A stretch of 64,000 nucleotides of DNA from Brienomyrus brachyistius (GCF_023856365.1 NC_064542.1:11429863-11493862), one strand, 5' to 3'. Counted from the first letter of the stretch, positions 39,801 through 51,157 are shown. The notes: generated by a model from the letters alone, not told the origin. Numbers and translations are program-made.

Positions 39801-42800
39801 CTCTAACTTGGGACCTTTAAAGCCAAATTTGGGCATATGAATCGTGGGCATCTTGAACCCTCCTTCTGGCCCTCCAATGTCAACATCTGGGCCTTTAATG
39901 TCAACTTTTGGTGCTTTAAGATCACCTTCCAATTTTGGTACTGACACATCCATGTCTCCTTTCAGCTTTGGCCCTTTCAGGTTGAAGTCCACATCCGGCA
40001 TTGAAATCTTTGGCCCAGAAATTTTTGGCATCTTGAATTTCGGCCCCTTGATTTTTCCATCAGGTCCTTCAATATCAACTTCGGGACCTTCAATATCAAC
40101 ATCGGCTTTGGGAAGATTCACGTCAACATCTGGACCCTCTACTTTGGGTCCTTTAAGGCCAAATTTCGGCACATGAATCTTGGGCATCTTGAACCCACCT
40201 TCAGGTCCCTCCACCTGAACACCTGGGCCTTCAATGTCAACTTTTGGGGCTTTGATATCACCTTCCACCTTTGCGACTGACACATCCATATCTCCTTTCA
40301 GCTTTGATCCTTTTAGCTTCCAGTCCACATCCGGCATTGAAATCTTTGGCCCAGAAATTTTTGGCATCCTGAATGTCGGCCCTTTTATTTTTCCATCTGG
40401 TCCTTCAATATCAACGTCAGGCCCTTCAATGTCAATTTTAGGTGCTTTCACATCAATGCTGCCTTTGGGAAGATTCACATCAACATCAGGACCCTCTACT
40501 TTGGGTCCTTTAAATCCCAACTTGGGCATGTGAATTTCGGGCATTTTGAATCCACCTTCAGGTCCCTCCACCTGAACATCTAGGCCTCCAATGTCAACTT
40601 TTGGTGCTTTAAGATCACCTTCCAATTTTGGTACTGACACATCCATGTCTCCTTTCAGCTTTGGCCCTTTCAGGTTGAAGTCCACATCCGGCATTGAAAT
40701 CTGTGGCCCAGAAAGGGTCGGCATCTTGAATTTCGGCCCCTTGATTTTGCCATCAGGTCCTTCAATATCAACTTCACGACCTTTAATATCAAAATCAGCT
40801 TTGGGTAGATTCACATTCACATCAGGACCCTCTACTTTGGGTCCTTTAACGTCAAATTTTGGCATTTTTATCTTTGGCATCTTGAACCGACCTTCGGGTC
40901 CTTCTCCCTCAACATCTGGACCTCCAATGTCAACTTTTGGTGCTTTGATGTCACCTTCTACCTTTGCTACAGACACATCCAGATCACCTTTCAGTTTTGG
41001 CCCTTTTAGGTTGAGGTCCATATCTGGCATTGAAATTTTTGGCCCAGACATTGTTGGCATTGTTATTTTTCCATCATATCCTTCAATGGCAACTTTTGAG
41101 CCTTTAAGGTCAATCTTAGGCCGTCCAACATCTATATCAACTCCAGCGACATTCATCTCAATTGAGGATTTCCCCTCATAGGGCTCCTTCACCCCAAAAG
41201 AAGGCACTTTTATCTTGGGCATTTTAATTCCACCTTCAGATCCCTCAATCTTGACATCCATACCTTCAATTTTAAAATGTGGTTCTCTTATCCCACATTC
41301 CACATTTGGTACAGACCCACTGACCTCTCCTTTCACCTGTCTCCCTTTAACGTTGATGTCCACATCTGGCATTGATGGCTTTTGCCCAGAAATGAATGGC
41401 ATCTTGATTTTAGCACTCTTTATTTGTCCATCGGGTCCCTTGACTTGAAATTCATGATCTTCAGTGTCAAGTATAGGGCCTTTATGGTCGGCCTCAGCTT
41501 TGAGAAGACTTACAGATGGTGCTGAGATTTTCATTTTAGTTTCTTTGAAATTACTATCGGGCACTTTAACATTGAGTTCAGGAGTTCCGACATTTGGCAG
41601 TCTGATTCCACCTTCAATTTGCGATAATGACATTTCTGTATCTTTTCTTAAGGTCTCCCCTTTCAGGCAAGCATCTGCACCTATTGTAGATATTGTACTT
41701 CCAGGTATGGAAGGGATTCTGACAGTGCTCTCTTGCTGCAGAATATCTAACTGTGGACCTTTTATATCAGCTCTGCTGTTGGTGCTTATGTCAGCTCTGG
41801 TGAAATCTAGACCACCAGTCATTTTTGGTTCTTTTATTTCTGGGCTGGTTATCTTCATTCCCATTCCTGATATTCTGATATTAACATCTCCTTCGCTACT
41901 TTTTATATCCTTTGCCTTAATGTCTGTTTTTGCAGTTGTGATGTCTCCTTTTGGCCGTGAAGTTATGTCAATCTTTGGCCCCTTTACATCAAATCCAAGA
42001 CCAGCAGTTTCAGTACCTTTCCCAGAAAATGACTGTAAGCCAATTTCACCTTTTGACCCTTTAGTATCTATAATTCCACTTGTTGCTACGTCATGACTTT
42101 TGAACCCAAAAGCAGGCAATTTGATTCCAACCTTATCACTTTGCCTATCGCTATCTGGAACATTAATGTCAATTGTCTGAGTTTTCATTTCTTTTATTAT
42201 CGACCCAGTCATGTCAGTGTTCAATCTTCCTTCAGTATTCTGACCTGTTATCCCAAAAGATGATAGCTTGACTCGCCCTCTCAATTCCTCATCTGAAACT
42301 GATACACCTTTTTCTATGTTAATACCTGGAGCCCTGATGCTATCTCCCACCAGGGTCTTCCCAGAAACACTAAATTCCTCTTGTGTCCCTGAAATGCCAA
42401 AGCCAGGCACCTTAAATCTCACCTCTTCTCTTTCTCCTTCCCTGATTTCACCTGTGGTTTTCACACTCCCCATGGTCCATTTCTTTTCTGAGGAACCAGA
42501 TGTTCCAAAGCTGATCTGAGGTCCCAAGACATGAGTGGTGTAGCTACCATCTTCTCCTGGTTGGTCATGTCGTGGAACTTTAATTTTAAACTCTGGGCTA
42601 GAGAGGTCAATTTCTTGCTGGGAAGCCTCCCCAGGTACATCCACAGTGTATGTTGTAATTCGCCGTGTGATGGTAGTGATTGTGCTGCCATCACTGCTGG
42701 TACTGCTATGGCGCTCCGTTCGTACATCCACTTCCTCTGCCAGATCCTCTGACTTTAACCGGGGCTTTATCTTCTTGGTGTAAATTCTTCTGTAATCCTC

Positions 42801-43615
42801 ATCATCCCCACTCTGGACAAAAAGGGTTAAGAAGTTATGTGGTTCATACAGAAAGTAAATAGCAGCGGGAATACAAAGTAATGAAAACAGTTATAACCAG
42901 TCACTATAAACATATGAAAACAGAAATTTTGGTTTGTAAAATAAATTCAAATACGTTTTCATAGCCAGTATTGACATCCATGACAATCATCCTCAACATA
43001 TCATGGAATTTTTCACCTACTAGCTTTTTTTCCCCCCAAGAACTTTACTTTATTGATTTTGAGAAAATACTAGCAAAAGTGACAAATGATCTTTCATGTT
43101 AAATACATAATTAAGACAAAGATCATGGTACTTTGCACGTACGGTTCTCTCACCAGAATAACGTCTGGACTAGAACTGCCAATCCTGCCTCTTCCTTCCC
43201 AGCTTAAGGTGCCTACTGGAGAGCGGCATGGCGACTTCTCCCCAGGACGATTCTGTAGTTTTAGCCCAACTTTGTGCCGATTCAGGTTTCTCAGCAATTC
43301 AGCCGTTTCCTCTGAACTCATATTGTCGAAGTAGATGGTGGCACCCACAATCTGGTCCCCTTTGATGGAGGGAAGAACACGTACAGAAGACGATCGATCT
43401 GTGAGCCTGTATGAAAATAGCAGGCCTGCAACACGTGTCAATGATAAAACGCAGTTACCTTCATACACTCTTCCTGTTCGCGCGGCCGCAGACTCCACTT
43501 TCACCTCTTTGACGAAGATCTCGCCCTGGCCTGTCCGCTCAATGGTTAGACCTTGCTCATCAGCACCCATCCAGTTTGGGAAGAGCACCTCCCGCGTATC
43601 CTCACCCTCCGCCAT
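24225..43615 (-). CDS. ahnak: AHNAK (desmoyokin) giant scaffold protein, three coding exons
   Basis: Joined coding exons 43615-43459, 43359-43154 and 42812-24225 give about 6316 residues. AHNAK is known as a very large scaffold at the inner face of the plasma membrane, linked to annexin A2/S100A10, L-type calcium channel beta subunits, dysferlin-dependent membrane repair and calcium signalling. Human AHNAK is about 5.9k residues with repeats of about 128. Seen here: a PDZ-like domain (about residues 9-90, with a QGLTI loop and DQIVGATIYFD), the motif YRRIYTKKIKPRLKSED and TTYTVDVPGE/SSPEFKIKVPRH shortly after it, an array of GPK/MPD/VDI-rich units (about 650-5560), and a Ser-rich tail ending VELSVSPKK. 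All these occur in the same order in mammalian AHNAK. The start is the first ATG after a splice acceptor, and the residues that follow match the family N-terminus in style. AHNAK2 and periaxin share the PDZ and repeat plan, but the ELSVS tail and the linker motifs favour AHNAK. Copy number depends on correct assembly. Confidence 0.96.
24870..26500 (-). other. ahnak: AHNAK C-terminal degenerate repeats
   Basis: After the homogeneous array, repeat-like motifs continue in diverged form: SGPNIKIPDVDYNLKG, GIKMPKIKIPQFGVKG, FKIPKIKGKVKKPDVG, MKKSKIKMPKFNISGPKL, SGPGISVPDVDLKLKG and FKMPKIKMPRFGLKE. Spacing is irregular. In mammals the S100A10/annexin A2-binding part of AHNAK lies in the C-terminal region within sequence of this KMPKF style. 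I cannot assign the exact binding segment here. Confidence 0.8.
26500..41230 (-). repeat. ahnak: AHNAK tandem array: about 43 units, mostly 336 bp / 112 residues
   Basis: The boundary motif FKMPKI recurs exactly every 336 bases from 31444 to 40180 (27 boundaries) and from 26860 to 30556 (12 boundaries). Divergent units lie at 30893 and between 40.5 and 41.2 kb. Each 112-residue unit holds, in order, GPDVDVNLPKADVDI, EGPEVDIEGPDGKIKGPKF, KMPKISGPKISMPDVDFN, LKGPKLKGDMDVSVPK, LEGDLKAPKVDIEGPDVDI and GGFKMPKI with MPKFGFK. Variation is confined to a few positions: IGG/IGR/IEG, HMP/HLP/QMP/EMP/PMP, GFK/GHK/GLK and EGP/ECP. Alternating hydrophobic and charged residues with regular Gly-Pro breaks are typical of AHNAK's central region. 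No indel is visible in the two main blocks. The copy count was made by eye. Confidence 0.94.
41230..42812 (-). other. ahnak: AHNAK unique N-terminal linker region
   Basis: About 527 residues with no close tandem repetition. Near its start are a basic stretch (YTKKIKPRLKSED), a Ser/Thr-rich run with TITTITRRITTYTVDV, and SSPEFKIKVPRH, each recognisable in mammalian AHNAK. Further on, degenerate versions of the later repeat appear (SGPKI, MPDVDINVKG, GIKMPKIKVPSFGVK). This suggests ancestral repeat units that decayed before the homogeneous array expanded. Confidence 0.85.
43154..43359 (-). other. ahnak: ahnak coding exon (PDZ-like domain, second half)
   Basis: It starts after ATCAAAG at 43360 and ends at CTG|GTGAGA (donor from 43153), leaving a phase 0 junction. 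It codes for GDQIVGATIYFDNMSS, the helix region EETAELLRNLNRH and the last strand KVGLKLQ, followed by a Pro/Ser/Gly/Arg linker ending SSSPDVIL. Human AHNAK has a closely similar helix and VGLKL strand. The 341-base intron 43153-42813 then leads to the giant exon. Confidence 0.93.
43360..43458 (-). other. ahnak: 99-bp phase 1 intron inside the PDZ-like domain
   Basis: The donor GTAACT starts at 43458 and the acceptor CATCAAAG ends at 43360. The length is exactly 99 bases, and it contains no stop in the ahnak frame, so unspliced RNA would code for 33 extra residues between YEG and DQIVGA. Removing it restores the PDZ-like fold, so the spliced form is taken as the main product. Confidence 0.85.
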
Positions 43616-43616
43616 C
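43459..43616 (-). other. ahnak: ahnak coding exon with start codon (PDZ-like domain, first half)
   Basis: The acceptor CTCCCTTAG ends at 43617, so the ATG (43615-43613) lies one base inside the exon. It codes for 52 residues plus one base: MAEGEDTREVLFPNWMG at the start, then the PDZ-type loop QGLTI, FVKEV and SAAARTGRVYE. The donor is GAAG|GTAACT at 43458, a phase 1 intron that splits a glycine codon. The next intron is only 99 bases long. Frame and intron position are supported because the join gives YEGDQIVGATIYFD, the unbroken PDZ-like sequence typical of AHNAK. Confidence 0.92.
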
Positions 43617-44318
43617 CTAAGGGAGTGTGTGCATCACCAGCACGAACTTGAGAAATGCACCTTTACAAAAATCCGCGTAGCCCATCACTAACTCAAATCA
43701 GTTGGCATAAATAAATTAGGTTATGTTAAATTACAAAGATGCACGGACTCTTCAGCCTAAATTATAACAAATTCATGTTAACATTTTCACAGAGCAAAAA
43801 TCAGAAGTGAACTTGTATGATGAATCAATGCAGCAGGTGACTTGGTTCTCAAATAGAAAAACAGAAGCACATTTTATTAAAGACAACGCAGTCGCTGTGG
43901 TACCTTAAGTTTATTTTGTCCTTTTTCCTGGATTGGTGGAAATCAGCCTCAGATCACTAAAAACAGGAGAGAGACTTAAATGAAACAACGTGGAACTGCA
44001 TTATACTACACAGTTGATGAACAGTGAGCAGCCTTATAATTAACACATTAACTCTTCAACACAACATTAAAAACTTAGCTTTAAGTATGTAAATGCTGAT
44101 GAAATCTATTTGCCGATAATGTATTTTTGGTAAATTTTCAACTCCCTTTTTGCTCTGTAAATACCTCAGCATTTACTGCAAAGACTACAAGTGAGATACG
44201 TGAAAACTGCTCAATATCATGCAACCCAGGATTTTACTACACTACAGAAAATAATTCAACTTCAGAACTTTCGTTTCTCGTCAATACGCGACTCCTCAAT
44301 TTTCAGTTCAGTTGTTCA

Positions 44319-44332
44319 CCACTAGGTGGCAG
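44319..44332 (+). promoter_or_regulatory. CTCF-type binding motif
   Basis: CCACTAGGTGGCAG fits the vertebrate CTCF core consensus (CCASYAGRKGGCR) at every position. It lies in the large intron 0.7 kb upstream of the ahnak start codon, pointing against the direction of transcription. Occupancy is not shown by sequence. Confidence 0.55.
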
Positions 44333-47300
44333 GGCAAGTGGCGCTTGGGCAAGAAAGACTCAGATCATGTAACTAGTCCTCCCATTCAGCAAGTGATTCT
44401 CTGTCATCATCTCTTGCGTGCTCTCCCCCTCCATTGTTATGAAAAGCCAGAGAAAATGAGGCCACACCCTGCCTACTAGCAAAACAGCACAGGGTGTAAC
44501 GTGCACCTAAACACCTCAGCTCCAATAACAACAAGAACAATAATGACCAAAGCTACCACTGCATCCCACCTCTTTCTCCAGCATTCACTTCAAAAGGTCC
44601 TGCTGCCACAGAAAACCAACACATGCTATGAATCCAAAACGATGCAGAGAACACTGCATGTCATCACCTGCTGTCTGACAACAAGTAAGTGTGTGGATCG
44701 GCCCATTAAAATCCAAAGCAAACACTTTAAAGAGAACGAACCAAGCTCATAGTGGCGGTGGCACATTTCAGGATGTCGTTAAATCATACCCTGGACCAAC
44801 AATAAATTCCAACATCCGAATCAACTCTTCCAAATGAGCCAGACATAAAATATTGCATGCATATCTATACCAACTCGCTTTGTGCAATGAAGTCACTTTA
44901 TATGAACACACATTTAAAGGCTTGCGTGCCAGAAAGTTCATTTTCATCCTTTACATCTTCTATTAAAGCACCTCCTCTTTCTGCAGTCACAAATGATCAA
45001 ATAGGAAGATGCAGGGTTAAGTTTAATTTTGCACTGCCCTGCCCTCCCTGTGGTGCGTCCACTATACACACCTGTACCTCATACGGTCTGTAAACAGACA
45101 CGCCATTGTTTTACTAATCACTCACCCCATCTCTCCACCCAGGAGGTATTTGGTACATCCCTGTTCTGTCTGTTCTTGCATGCATAGCACGTTGTGCAAG
45201 TGTCAGATCGTAAAATACTGGCAGCACCCTTAGGATAAGTAGCTAAGCACAGCTGAATGAGCTCAGCTTATTTTGCTATTAGCTTCACAGCTATCGAAAT
45301 CTAAAATGATTTGAAGCGGATGCTGCCCATTTAATAATCTGGCAGAAATCATACATACTCCACCACAAAGCCCTTTAAAACACAAACTTTATTTTAATTT
45401 ATTTAAAATCAATCCAGCATGTTCAAGTCACAACCAAAAACAAGACGAATTCATACAAAATTCACTTACGGCAGCGCTACAAAAAAACACAAACAGTTCC
45501 CCGCCACCATACACTAAATATACATATGAAAATTGGCAAGACATTTGCAATATCCACTGGTATCATATTAATATGTGGGGAAAGACTGACTGCTAAGAGG
45601 ATCAAAGCAACAGGATGTGAATCCCAGAGCTGGATGTGTCTGTTTTCATAGTGTTGCCTTAACAACCCAAAAGCAGGAAGTAAGTTCAGTCTGACCAGGG
45701 GCCCTTAATGTGCTCTAACATGGGGTACTCATTAAAGGTAAAACACAAAGAGTATAAATGCAAGTGAACCAAGTGTGCTGAAAATTCTGACATGTGGTCA
45801 GTTCTGCATTGACACAAATGTTCCTTAAAAGTACCACTTATGACTCAGTACAGACAGCTATAAATAATTCCATCTGGGTGGTTAGGGTACAATGGGGTCT
45901 TCATTGCTTCCTTAGAGAACAATTCTAAAAGAGCTGCAGGTGTGAAATCCAGACCATTGCAAAGACTGGGGGAGGGGCGGGACGGCTGGAGCACCAATCC
46001 ATGTGGCTGGCATGTTGGTTGCAGGCCTGTATGCCATTTGTCACACACAAAAACACCAAACAGCTGCAGCCAAAGCACTGGCCTGCTTGAGCGCAGCCAC
46101 TGTCTGCTGGGACCTGTGGGAGCAATGGGTGATGCAGGGTGGCACGATACATCGCTTCAGCATCGGCATCGCGACGTCTGCATATGTAATAATCACTTCC
46201 CTGGACGCGCAATGTCAAGCAAGGCAAAGTCAAATATGCTTTTTCGCCATGTGTTGCAAAATAAAAAAAATTTTCATGACTGATCTATGAGAAGAGTCCT
46301 GTGATATGATCATTTACGTTGATTTAGGGGTTTTCAGTCTTTGTTGCTAGTGAGTGACCTGCATGCACAGCAAAGCACTAAACAAGTTTGCATGATCGCA
46401 AGGACTGAGAATCAGCTGGGTTAAGGTCTGGCTATTTCATACTTTTATATTGTGCGGACCTTACGCCGCAGTACACGGTATTGTCAAAAGCTATTTTGCA
46501 ATACAGTCCTGGTGTTTTGTAATATTGGTAATAAGGTTTGCTAAACACATGGGACTGGGGGTGGGGGATAGGAAACAAAACTCAGCAAGCTTTGCAATTT
46601 TGTATTAACTGAGTTACTAAGTTAACACTTGGAGGCAGAAGTGTACCAGATTATCTATGTTAAAAAAAAAATCAGTTTAAGGTTTACTGCTACTGCTTTT
46701 ACATGAGCTCTGCATGCGATCTCAGAGACAAGAAAGCCAAGCAAAATGGAAGAAACTGATCTGTTTGAGCAGGAAAAATCTTCAGATTCCTGTGGCCTGT
46801 AGTGCAGCTTGTCGAATCGACAACCTCAATAAGCGAGCCTAAGCCACCCCCCCCAGAGACTCCAGGTTCCATAAACATCCCCTTACCGCCAGTTTTCCAG
46901 CTTTCTGTTCAACCACTATCTTGTATAAATTAAAGCTCCCTGCTAGTATTTTATCACAAACAAATATCTTTTTCTGCCTTCGCACTGTGACTGTGGGTTT
47001 GGAGAGGAGACTGGCATATTGTGTAAAGGGGGGGGGGGGGAGAGAGACTACCTTGTTAAAACTTGTTCGTATTTCATAACTTGAGAAGTCTATGCAACGC
47101 ATTGTTTAGTGATCACAGAAAAACGGAGCCGTTCATACCAGCTGTAAGATTATACAGAGTAGAGAGAACCTGCAGGACTGCGATAGTAGAGACCACATTT
47201 CACACCTACTGTGAGAGCTGATCCTGTGCACTAGGCCCCAATCTGCCAAAATTTTAATAGGGTCTCTTATTTAGAAACAGCCAGTTAAGCAACAACAAAG

Positions 47301-49232
47301 ATCAGTTACATCTACCATACACTAACTAATAAGTTTATTCTTTTCAATTAGAAATATGATTAAAAGTGTTAAACTTAGTCTAGTCAGACCACATAGTGAG
47401 TACTGTATGTAGTAATGATGTAGGAAGAAACGATTCGGCTAAATTAGTATCTGGTCAGTTTAGACTATATATATCTTAAAGATTGAGACAAACATACATA
47501 CACACAGTTTGAGAACCACTGCTTGAAGCATAGCGATAGGTTCATTAGCTTAGAACTACAATTTTTCTCTCGCCATATATTTTCATAGCCAGACGTTTAA
47601 TCCATTAGTTATTTCCTTAGTTAAGGAAAAACCTTAAGGGATTTACTGCATTAAACACATTTTACAGCAGTAAAATTGTACAGTTTCCATGGAGACCGTT
47701 TGTTTGCTTGCACTCACAGCTGCTCATGATATCCGTTATCGCCTACATTGTTCATTTCATTGACAAAAATGTTGACGAAAATATGGTCCAATGAAGTGTT
47801 TTTGCGTGACTGTAGCTAAAACAAAAACGTAACTAAAATAGGTGTTAATGACACTGACAAAAACAAAACATCATTCATCTGACGAATAAATGAAATTTTA
47901 AAAGCTGCATTTCATCCCTTCAGTACACAATCCCTGATAAGCTGCTGAAAAAAATGTACAGAAAAATAGAACACTGAACTCTTGAGCACATAGCTAAAAG
48001 ATACTTTGTTACTCAGGAATGCAGAAAACTAGCTATCAGGTCTTGTCTGAACAAGAAATCCTTCAAGGTAACAGTCCACTTGAATTTCAATCTCACCATG
48101 ATGTCCTTGACAATTCCATGGACGCGGAATATCATGGGAGTGCATTTGGGCAACATGAAAGTTAAGTAAAATGTTGCAATTTGTCACTATTACTACATGC
48201 ATTAATGGTATTAAGATCTATAATAGACATCAGGTATTGGCAAGTGGAAGGTAGATTCTGCAGATTGGACTGCAGTGCGGTCTATCACAATTTATGTAGT
48301 AAGATCACCTCAGAAATGATATATATCCTACAAAGGAGAAGACCACCACAGAACTAGTTCTTTACCTCACAGAAAAATTATACGGGAAAGGAAGGAAGGA
48401 GAGTAGGAAATGGCAGATTTTTTTCACAAGTGTTTAATATTTACCATGCCTATAAAACTCGCTGGCTTCTATGACATTTTGCAGTTTCCCCCAATATACT
48501 GATGCAAAAAGTTCACATGGAGGAATGCAATTCATAGCTGGCTACGCCCACAGCCAAAATGACGCGAAACCATACAGCCATTAAAGCCTTATTATCCCAA
48601 ATTAGGACCAATTCATAGTTCATAACATTTCAGGAAAGAAAAAAAATCAACGACTCTGCAATCTGAAACATTTAGAAGACATCAAGTCATCTACTGATCA
48701 GAGGCATCTGCTTTAACTAGGAGGCCCCCTATTGGTGTACGGGAAGAATGAAAGATCCCTAGTTTATGCCTGCTTCTTGCTTTTTTATTGTTCAATGGAT
48801 AGCAAGAGAAAAAAAATGTTTTTTTTTATAATAAACACTACAACTCCCAGCAGCCCATTGTTATTGCATGCTGAAACAAGTTTACAAAGCTGGACCATAG
48901 GAGGACCATGGGAGAGCAAAACCAATGTTGACAGTATCTCCCACACATCTCAGCCCAGCATTGGCGTAGCTCGTTACTTGCCCACTACCACAACCTTGTT
49001 CCAGTATTGTGACTGGGAGAACACAAAAACAGCAAACTCCTGAGTACTTACTGTTCTGGTTCTCCTCTCCCCAAGGCTTAAATCTCTTCCTTATTCCTCT
49101 GAACTCCACCCCTCCCATACTTTCATTTTATGGACTAAGATGGGAGTCCTTGTTCTCATGGCTTTGGCACATTTTTGGCAGAGAGACGTACGTGGGGCCA
49201 ACACAGGAAAAAGGAAGGGACTGCACAGGCAC

Positions 49233-49254
49233 GGGGGGGGGGGGGGGGGGGGGG
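49233..49254. repeat. poly(G) run, 22 bases
   Basis: Pure G homopolymer in the ahnak intron, C-rich on the transcribed sense strand. Confidence 0.95.
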
Positions 49255-50591
49255 AGGAATGTGACCGCCTACAGTGCAAAATATTAATGTATTACTGTTC
49301 TTGTGTAAAACAGGAATGTTCTATGGATGTCCTTATTTACTTCGATGCACCGGATTTATTATGTAGAAGTTTGTCCAAGTTGTTTAACTTGTCCTTTTAG
49401 CATGTTTTTACAGCACATACAGTAATCAACTGCAGGCAATACAAGTTAATTAAGTCGTATTTGTCTACCTGACTAATGTCCCATTAACCACAGAGACTTG
49501 TTCTTAATTGCTTTAATGCAGCTCTTCAGTGCATAATACTACAAAGCTTGTGACAAGCACCTGTCACCTTTTGCTGCAGCATTTTCTATATACATTCCGG
49601 TTATTTAAAATAGACCGCTTTGAATATGTAATGTAGACAAACAAGACAATTTTTGCGTTTCATCACCTTAGGGTGTAACAGGCCTTAACTAGACAGACTT
49701 CAGTCTGCTGGGATCAGTAACATCTGCATAACCGGCTACACTGAAACTTATACCAACTATCATAGAACAATCTATGTGAACATGCACACTCAAGGATCAG
49801 TCTGGCTTATCTGGATAATATTTTGGCAAGGCTGAGCTTACTACAGTATAATTTATACCAATTATTCAAACAACCTAGGGAGATTCCCAATGCGAGAGAT
49901 TTTTACCAAAAATAGGACGCATAAAACAAGCTAATACAGGCTTAGACGAACTGAATAGTGCATCACTTCTGAGGCTACATACAATGACAACATTTGGTTA
50001 TATCAATCCAGGATATTACATTCAGTTCTCTTACTCTTCAACATTGAGGGACACTACTTAATAATTTAAATGTTCTATTTTTCTGGAGGGACAACTGAAG
50101 CCAAATTAAATACACCCACCCACCCCAGCTCCGACGCCAAAGGCATGTGGACTAATTGAACAGAAAGATACGGGTTTTCTACCACAAACTGCAGTAAGAG
50201 ATAAAAGGCTTCAAAAGAAGAGCCAGCAGCCTGAGGACGACTGACGCAGGTGACTGGCTGACACCCAAAATCATATGATCAGCGACGACTGACCCAGAAT
50301 AAGACTTCTAGTGTTCATGCAATCACAAGACAGATGGTCACACTTTCGAGCAGGGACTGGGAAAGGGAAATCCCAAATAGTTTTATGCTGGCTACACTTC
50401 TCTGCAGAAAGCTGCCTGTTCTTTGAACACAAATTATGTACAATTACATTGTTAAGTTCAACAAGTGGACTCGAAACTAGATGTGGGTGAGGCAAGACTC
50501 GAAGTGGGTGGAGCTTCAATCCGAAACTAGATTAGGGTGTGGTTACCGTCAGATCTACAGTGCACAGAAGAGTTCTGCAAACGTGCTCATA

Positions 50592-50722
<131 letters not shown>

Positions 50723-51104
50723 TATAGGAGCGCGTTCCTCTGGGATAGCCTGTTCGGTCATTTCAAAGGCCACAAATGAATGGTCTGGTGCTACATTTCC
50801 CAACATCTGACCACTTCTGACAGATGGCTGACCTACCCAGTGTAGCTTTAACTCGTTATCCAACTTTAATCATTCCGTGGGATACTATAGGTGTGGAAAA
50901 CGCCATCCACAGGCCAACTTCATTCAACATGTGAACAGGAAAAGGGAGGGAAGATGGGAAAAACTTCAGATTGCTATCCTGGGTATTGCAGTATCCTGTA
51001 ACGCCTGGGGAGAAAATTTTCCCAAATGACCTCTGCTTTTCACATTTATCTGAGTCATATTAGCTGGTTGAAAAAAACACGAAGGGGAGAAACATACTGC
51101 TTAC

Positions 51105-51157
51105 CTTCAGAGGGATGTCCACCAGTTCACAGTCTGCGTTTGTGGTCGTCTAGAGAT
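51105..51157 (-). other. ahnak: probable ahnak 5' UTR exon (53 bp)
   Basis: On the minus strand a very good polypyrimidine tract (CCCTCTTTCCTCCTCTG) leads into TTACAG at 51158, and the segment ends CTGAAG|GTAAGC (donor from 51104). Spliced to the acceptor at 43617, it would sit directly before the start codon. No frame through it joins the AHNAK frame with an upstream ATG, so it is read as non-coding. Transcript data would be needed to prove the link. Confidence 0.6.

Larger units (their letters stand above)
24225..42812 (-). other. ahnak: ahnak giant terminal coding exon (18.6 kb, 6195 residues)
   Basis: The acceptor CTTTTTGTCCAG ends at 42813 and the exon opens with AGT GGG GAT GAT (SGDDEDYRRIYTKKIKP), in frame with the preceding exon. 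It then stays open without interruption for 6195 codons to TAA at 24227-24225. The layout by complete-protein residue number is: unique linker about 122-650, tandem array about 650-5560, and degenerate repeats plus C-terminal tail about 5560-6316. One huge 3' exon is the known architecture of vertebrate AHNAK. An automated ORF start at 42731 is a GTG inside the exon, not a real initiator. Confidence 0.96.

Noticed and set aside
26494..41181. About 30 long plus-strand open frames (mostly exactly 110 codons, GILNPPSGPPMSTSG-like)
   Set aside because: They are antisense shadows of the AHNAK repeat: one per 336-base unit, broken once per unit by a TGA opposite the variable codons of the MPKI-MPKFG stretch. 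No independent evidence of coding.
42461..42727. Minus-strand 88-codon frame and plus-strand frame at 42531-42752
   Set aside because: Out of frame with the giant exon; no family features.
43094..43615. Continuous 173-codon reading frame as a stand-alone small PDZ protein
   Set aside because: It reads through the 99-base intron and past the donor at 43153 by chance. The spliced exons give the known AHNAK sequence instead.
49020..49100. GTAAGT donor-like site on the minus strand near 49053
   Set aside because: No convincing acceptor upstream, so no exon could be defined.
51105..51157. Frame TTNADCELVDIPLK in the 53-bp exon as AHNAK N-terminal extension
   Set aside because: There is a stop just upstream, no ATG, and joining to the next exon runs into TGA out of the AHNAK frame.
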